From Pseudomonas oryzihabitans (GTDB taxonomy: Bacteria > Pseudomonadota > Gammaproteobacteria > Pseudomonadales > Pseudomonadaceae): a stretch of DNA of 64,000 bases. This document shows positions 60,854 through 64,000 of this stretch, piece by piece. Within the stretch, counting starts at the first letter, position 1. Every line of letters starts with the position of its first letter. The notes under the pieces were generated by a model that worked only from the letters and a program-made list of their open reading frames with translations, was not told where the DNA came from and searched no databases. The stretch is from the NCBI RefSeq assembly GCF_006384975.1, contig NZ_CP021645.1, forward strand, positions 496,001 to 560,000, read 5' to 3'. The position numbers and the translations under genes are program-made.

Positions 60854-61452
60854 GGCGTGGCGGTCTCCTGGGACAGGTCCCACAGGTTGGGCAACTGGCG
60901 GTTGGTGTAGCCGGAGATGAAGGGCTTCTCCTGGCCATCGTCGGCATAGACGGCGCGGCGCACGGCACCGATATTGCCGCCATAGACGTGGATGCTGATG
61001 GAGGTGCGGTCGGCATAGGCATTGCTGACCTGGTGGATGTCGCCTACCCGCGGCGACACCGCTTCCACCTGGCCCGGCTCCAGGCGCACGGGAGCGCCTT
61101 CCGGGAGCAGGCGGCCGTCGGGCGCGCGGGCGAAACCCTGGGCGGTCTCGGCGCCGCGCAGCATGCCGATCAGGCCCCAGGTGCGATGATCGTGTACCGG
61201 CGTGGCCTGGCCCGGACCCCAGACGAAACTCACCACGGAGAAGCGTTGGCGGGCGTCGGCATGGAGCAGGTACTGGCTGTAGCGCTCCGGCCGGGGCTGG
61301 GCGCAATCCTCGGGTAGCCAGTCGTCGTGGCGGACCAACTCGCCGAGCAGGACGGCGCCGCGCGCCAACAGTTCGGGTTCGGCGGGATGCTCATCGACCA
61401 GGGTGGCGAGGTCGTGCAGGAAGAGGCGCAGGCGGTCGAGCCTAAGGGTCAT
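60850..61452 (-). CDS. Thiol dioxygenase, probably 3-mercaptopropionate dioxygenase type
   Basis: A 200-residue cupin of the cysteine dioxygenase family. Iron ligands are His87 and His89 (PVHDH) and His140 (GDIHQVSN); the Ser153-His155-Tyr157 triad (SISIHVYGG) is intact, with the same numbering as mammalian enzyme. At the position of the Arg that binds the cysteine carboxylate in CDO, the sequence has Gln (YSQYLL, Gln60), the mark of Gln-type enzymes that prefer 3-mercaptopropionate. The crosslinking Cys93 is Gly. Coupled to the rhodanese gene by a 4-nt overlap. Confidence 0.87.
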   Translation of the reverse strand: MTLRLDRLRLFLHDLATLVDEHPAEPELLARGAVLLGELVRHDDWLPEDCAQPRPERYSQYLLHADARQRFSVVSFVWGPGQATPVHDHRTWGLIGMLRGAETAQGFARAPDGRLLPEGAPVRLEPGQVEAVSPRVGDIHQVSNAYADRTSISIHVYGGNIGAVRRAVYADDGQEKPFISGYTNRQLPNLWDLSQETATP

Positions 61453-61550
61453 GACGGGGCTCCGCGAAGAGTGGCGGGTGGGCGTTGCGGCTCATTAAAG
61501 CAGGGCGGGAGCCTTCTTCCTTAGATTCATTGGTTCTTTGCTGAAAACCT

Positions 61551-61593
61551 TATTGAGCATAATTTCCTAATTTATATATCCGTATTGAGCATA
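61551..61593. promoter_or_regulatory. Pair of 11-bp direct repeats upstream of the aldolase operon
   Basis: TATTGAGCATA occurs at 61551-61561 and again at 61583-61593, 32 bp apart, or about three helical turns, in an AT-rich stretch between the divergent dioxygenase and aldolase genes. This is the layout of a tandem operator; the regulator is unknown. Confidence 0.55.
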
Positions 61594-61706
61594 TTAGGTT
61601 ATGCGTAATCGATATTTATGGATGGCGTCCAAGCAGAGTTAGGTTCTAAGCAGACCAGGGCAACGCCTGTCGCCCTGGCACCTTTTCCTGCTTTCGGAGC
61701 CCTTGC

Positions 61707-62486
61707 ATGACCGCCTTCGTCCACTCACCCGCCAGCGTTCGCGCCCAGGTGTCCGCCGCCGAATGGGAGGCGCGGGTCAAGCTCGCGGCTGCCTACCGGC
61801 TAGCCGCCCGTGAACGCTGGACCGACCATATCTACACCCACTTTTCCCTGCGGGTGCCGGGGCCGGAGGCGCACTTCCTGATCAATCCCTTCGGCCAGAC
61901 CTTCGACGAGATCACCGCCTCCTCGTTGGTGAAGGTGGATATCGACGGCGAGATCGTCCTCGACCCCACGGGGCTTGGCATCAACCCGGCCGGCTACGTG
62001 ATCCACAGCGCCATCCACCGGGCCCAGCCCGAGACCCATGCGGTGCTGCACACCCACACCGCTGCTGGCATCGGCGTCTCCGCCCAGCGCGATGGATTGC
62101 TGATGATTTCCCAGCATGCCATGAGGTTCTTCGGCCGCCTGGCCTATCACGGCTACGAGGGCGTGGCCCTGGATCTGGACGAGCAGAGCCGGCTGGTGGC
62201 CGACCTCGGTCCGCACCAGGCCATGATCCTCTGCAATCACGGGCTGCTCACCGCTGGCCAGAGCCTGGAGGAAGCCTTCTGGCACCTCTATTACCTGGAG
62301 CGCTCCTGCTCCGCGCAGTTGGCGGCCCAGAGTGGCGGCGCCGAGCTGGTGATAGCGCCCGACGCCGTCGCGCAGAAGGTCAGCGATCTCATCCCCGGCA
62401 ACCTGGCGCGCGGGGCCCATGTTCGTCATTGGGAGGCGGCAGTACGCCAGCTGGAGCGTCACGAAGGCCGGGAGTACGCGCAATGA
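61707..62486 (+). CDS. Class II aldolase/adducin-family protein
   Basis: A 259-residue class II aldolase-fold protein. Metal-binding histidines are in VLHTHTAAGIG, and a further one in MILCNHGLLTAG; the N-terminal DHIYTHFSLRVPG is typical of the adducin-like branch. Such proteins act as aldolases, epimerases or decarboxylases on small sugar-like acids. It overlaps the next gene (a sulfonate-type binding protein) by 4 nt, so it may process the imported compound. Substrate not determinable. Confidence 0.85.
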   Translation: MTAFVHSPASVRAQVSAAEWEARVKLAAAYRLAARERWTDHIYTHFSLRVPGPEAHFLINPFGQTFDEITASSLVKVDIDGEIVLDPTGLGINPAGYVIHSAIHRAQPETHAVLHTHTAAGIGVSAQRDGLLMISQHAMRFFGRLAYHGYEGVALDLDEQSRLVADLGPHQAMILCNHGLLTAGQSLEEAFWHLYYLERSCSAQLAAQSGGAELVIAPDAVAQKVSDLIPGNLARGAHVRHWEAAVRQLERHEGREYAQ

Positions 62487-63436
62487 AGCGACTGCTCGCT
62501 ACCCTGGGTCTGGCCTTGCTGCTGGGGCAGGCCCAGGCGGCGCCGGATCTCTCCGGGGTGACCCTGGTGCTGGGCGACCAGGCCCGCGGCCTACGCGCCA
62601 TGATGGAGGCCGCCGGGAGCCTCGAAGGAGCGCCTTACAGGTATCGCTGGGCCAACTTCCAGGGCGCCGCGCCACTGTTCGAGGCGCAGCGCGTCGGCGC
62701 GGTGGATACCTCCTATGCCGGCGATCTGCCGGTGCTGATGGCCGCCTCCGGGGGTGTGCCGCTCAAGCTGATCGCCACCAATGTCGGCTTTCCCCAGGCC
62801 AACGGCCTGCTGGTGCAAAAGGATTCGCCGATCCGCTCGGTGCGGGATCTCAAGGGGCATACCGTGGTGGTGTCCTCGGCCAAGGGCAGCATCTCCCAGC
62901 ATCTGCTCTATGCCGCCCTGGAAGAAGCGGGGCTCAAGCGCGAAGACGTCACGGTCAAGTTCGTGCTGCCCACCGATGCCAGCGCCGCCTTCAATGCCGG
63001 GCAGATCGAGGCCTGGGCCACCTTCGATCCCTATCTCGGCATCGCCGAGCAGCACGGTGCCCGGCTGCTTCGCGACGGTGAGGGGCTGACCACCGCCCTG
63101 GGCTTTCTGACCGCCACCTCGGCATCCCTGGAAGACCCGGCCAAGCGCGCCGCCATCGCCGATTTCGCCGGTCGCCTGGCCCAGGCGCGGGCCTGGGCGG
63201 TGGCCCATCCGCAGGATTACGCCCGCATCTATGCCGAGCTGACCCGCCTGCCGGAGGACGCGGCCAAGGTCATTTCCGCCCGCACCTCCCACGGGCTACG
63301 CCCGGTGCAGCCTGCAGACGTTGCCGCCGTGCAGAAGGTGGCCGATCTCTTCAGCGAACTCCAGGTGCTGCCCAAGCCGGTCGACGTCGCCGCCCTGGCC
63401 GATGCCAGCGTCTTCACCCAGGAAGCCAAGCCATGA
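62483..63436 (+). CDS. SsuA-type ABC transporter substrate-binding protein (first of two)
   Basis: A 317-residue periplasmic protein with a signal peptide (about 1-19, LLGQAQA). The domain follows the SsuA/TauA/nitrate-binding pattern: YRYRWANFQGAAPLFEAQRVGAVDTSYAGDLPVL, VRDLKGHTVVVSSAKGSISQHLLYAALEEAG and IEAWATFDPYLGIAE. Aliphatic sulfonate or a related organosulfur compound is the probable ligand. The start overlaps the aldolase stop and its stop overlaps the next start, both as ATGA. Confidence 0.88.
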   Translation: MKRLLATLGLALLLGQAQAAPDLSGVTLVLGDQARGLRAMMEAAGSLEGAPYRYRWANFQGAAPLFEAQRVGAVDTSYAGDLPVLMAASGGVPLKLIATNVGFPQANGLLVQKDSPIRSVRDLKGHTVVVSSAKGSISQHLLYAALEEAGLKREDVTVKFVLPTDASAAFNAGQIEAWATFDPYLGIAEQHGARLLRDGEGLTTALGFLTATSASLEDPAKRAAIADFAGRLAQARAWAVAHPQDYARIYAELTRLPEDAAKVISARTSHGLRPVQPADVAAVQKVADLFSELQVLPKPVDVAALADASVFTQEAKP

Positions 63437-64000
63437 CCTCAATCCGCCGTACCTTGCTGGCGCTACCGCTGCTGCTCGCCGCCAGCGCGGCCCTGGCCGC
63501 CGAGACCCTCACCCTGCGCATCGCCGACCAGAAGGGCAATATGCGCGCTCAGTTGGAAGCCGCCGACGGCCTGCGTGACCTGCCGGGCTATCGCATCCAA
63601 TGGGCGGAGTTTCCCGCCGCCGCGCCCCTGGCCGAGGCGCTCAACGCCGGCGCGGTGGACGCCGGCATTATCGGTGACGGGCCCTTGCTGTTCGCCCTGG
63701 CCGCTGGCGCGCCGGTGAAGGCCATCGCCGTGGACAAATCCGATCCCTATGGCACGGCGGTGATCGTGCCCCAGGACTCGCCGCTGCGTTCGGCGGCCGA
63801 TCTCAAGGGCAAGCGCATCGCCACCGGGCGCGGCTCAATCGGTCATTACATCGCCCTCAAGGCGCTGGATTCGGTGGGCCTGACCGCCCAGGACGTGAGT
63901 TTCCGCTTCCTTGGCCCGGTGGACGCCAAGATGGCCCTGGCCAATGGTTCGGTGGACGCCTGGGCGACCTGGGAGCCCTATACCGCCCAGGCCGAGCAGG
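63433..64000 (+). CDS. SsuA-type ABC transporter substrate-binding protein (second, partial)
   Basis: The first 189 residues of a second binding protein, cut by the window end. Signal peptide about 1-22 (ALAAE), then the same fold as its neighbour: GYRIQWAEFPAAAPLAEALNAGAVDAGIIGDGPLL, LKGKRIATGRGSIGHYIALKALDSVG and VDAWATWEPYTA. The two are clearly related but differ at many positions, so they probably bind different ligands for a shared permease expected downstream. Confidence 0.9.
   Translation, partial: MTSIRRTLLALPLLLAASAALAAETLTLRIADQKGNMRAQLEAADGLRDLPGYRIQWAEFPAAAPLAEALNAGAVDAGIIGDGPLLFALAAGAPVKAIAVDKSDPYGTAVIVPQDSPLRSAADLKGKRIATGRGSIGHYIALKALDSVGLTAQDVSFRFLGPVDAKMALANGSVDAWATWEPYTAQAEQ

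Overview
The window reads as a chromosomal segment of a high-GC gammaproteobacterium, almost certainly a Pseudomonas. The basis is the gene content and order: bkdA1-bkdA2-bkdB, mmsA-mmsB, tig-clpP-clpX-lon-ppiD, ffs followed by dnaX-ybaB-recR, smc-zipA-ligA, and anr-hemN under an Anr box, all with proteins of Pseudomonas-like length and motif. Species cannot be fixed from the sequence alone.

Layout. 1-3.2 kb: branched-chain 2-oxoacid dehydrogenase genes (minus strand) with a divergent Lrp-type regulator. 3.2-8.1 kb: an accessory stretch with a palindromic MITE-like element, a CRP/Vfr-like site, a lone receiver protein, a secreted clan GH-A glycosidase with two C-terminal repeats, a ClpP-like protein and a tandem universal stress protein. 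8.1-15 kb: a valine/acyl-CoA catabolic operon (acyl-CoA synthetase, mmsA, mmsB, hydroxyisobutyryl-CoA hydrolase) with a divergent LysR regulator. 15-23.2 kb: protein quality control (tig, clpP, clpX, lon, ppiD) without the hupB gene usually found between lon and ppiD. 23.3-33.6 kb: a polyamine-type oxidase, cysK, a MoxR/VWA pair, a 204-bp IS4-like MITE inserted in a terminator, htpX, an alanine aminotransferase, and a compact msrB-gpx-ATPase-msrC run for repair of oxidative damage. 33.7-37.2 kb: three tandem tRNA-Glu/tRNA-Gly pairs, then a low-GC insert carrying an AlaX-like gene and flanked by two copies of the 3' end of the sulfate-binding protein gene sbp. 37.4-44.5 kb: smc, zipA, ligA.

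44.7-51.4 kb: galE, divergent from a tight operon of glycosyltransferase, UDP-galactopyranose mutase, a clan GH-A glycosidase and an ABC half-exporter. Together these look like a small galactofuranose glycoconjugate synthesis and export system, the best candidate here for something undescribed. 51.4-55.2 kb: 4.5S SRP RNA, a small unknown gene, dnaX, ybaB, recR. 55.3-58.6 kb: a frameshifted AraC/GyrI-type regulator, anr and hemN. 58.6-64 kb: a small hydrolase, then an organosulfur region with a four-domain rhodanese and a Gln-type thiol dioxygenase facing an operon of class II aldolase plus two SsuA-type binding proteins that runs off the end.

Many genes in the accessory modules are translationally coupled by 4-nt ATGA or GTGA overlaps (synthetase/mmsA, mmsB/hydrolase, msrB/gpx, ATPase/msrC, glycosidase/ABC, dioxygenase/rhodanese, aldolase/binding proteins), which supports reading them as functional units.
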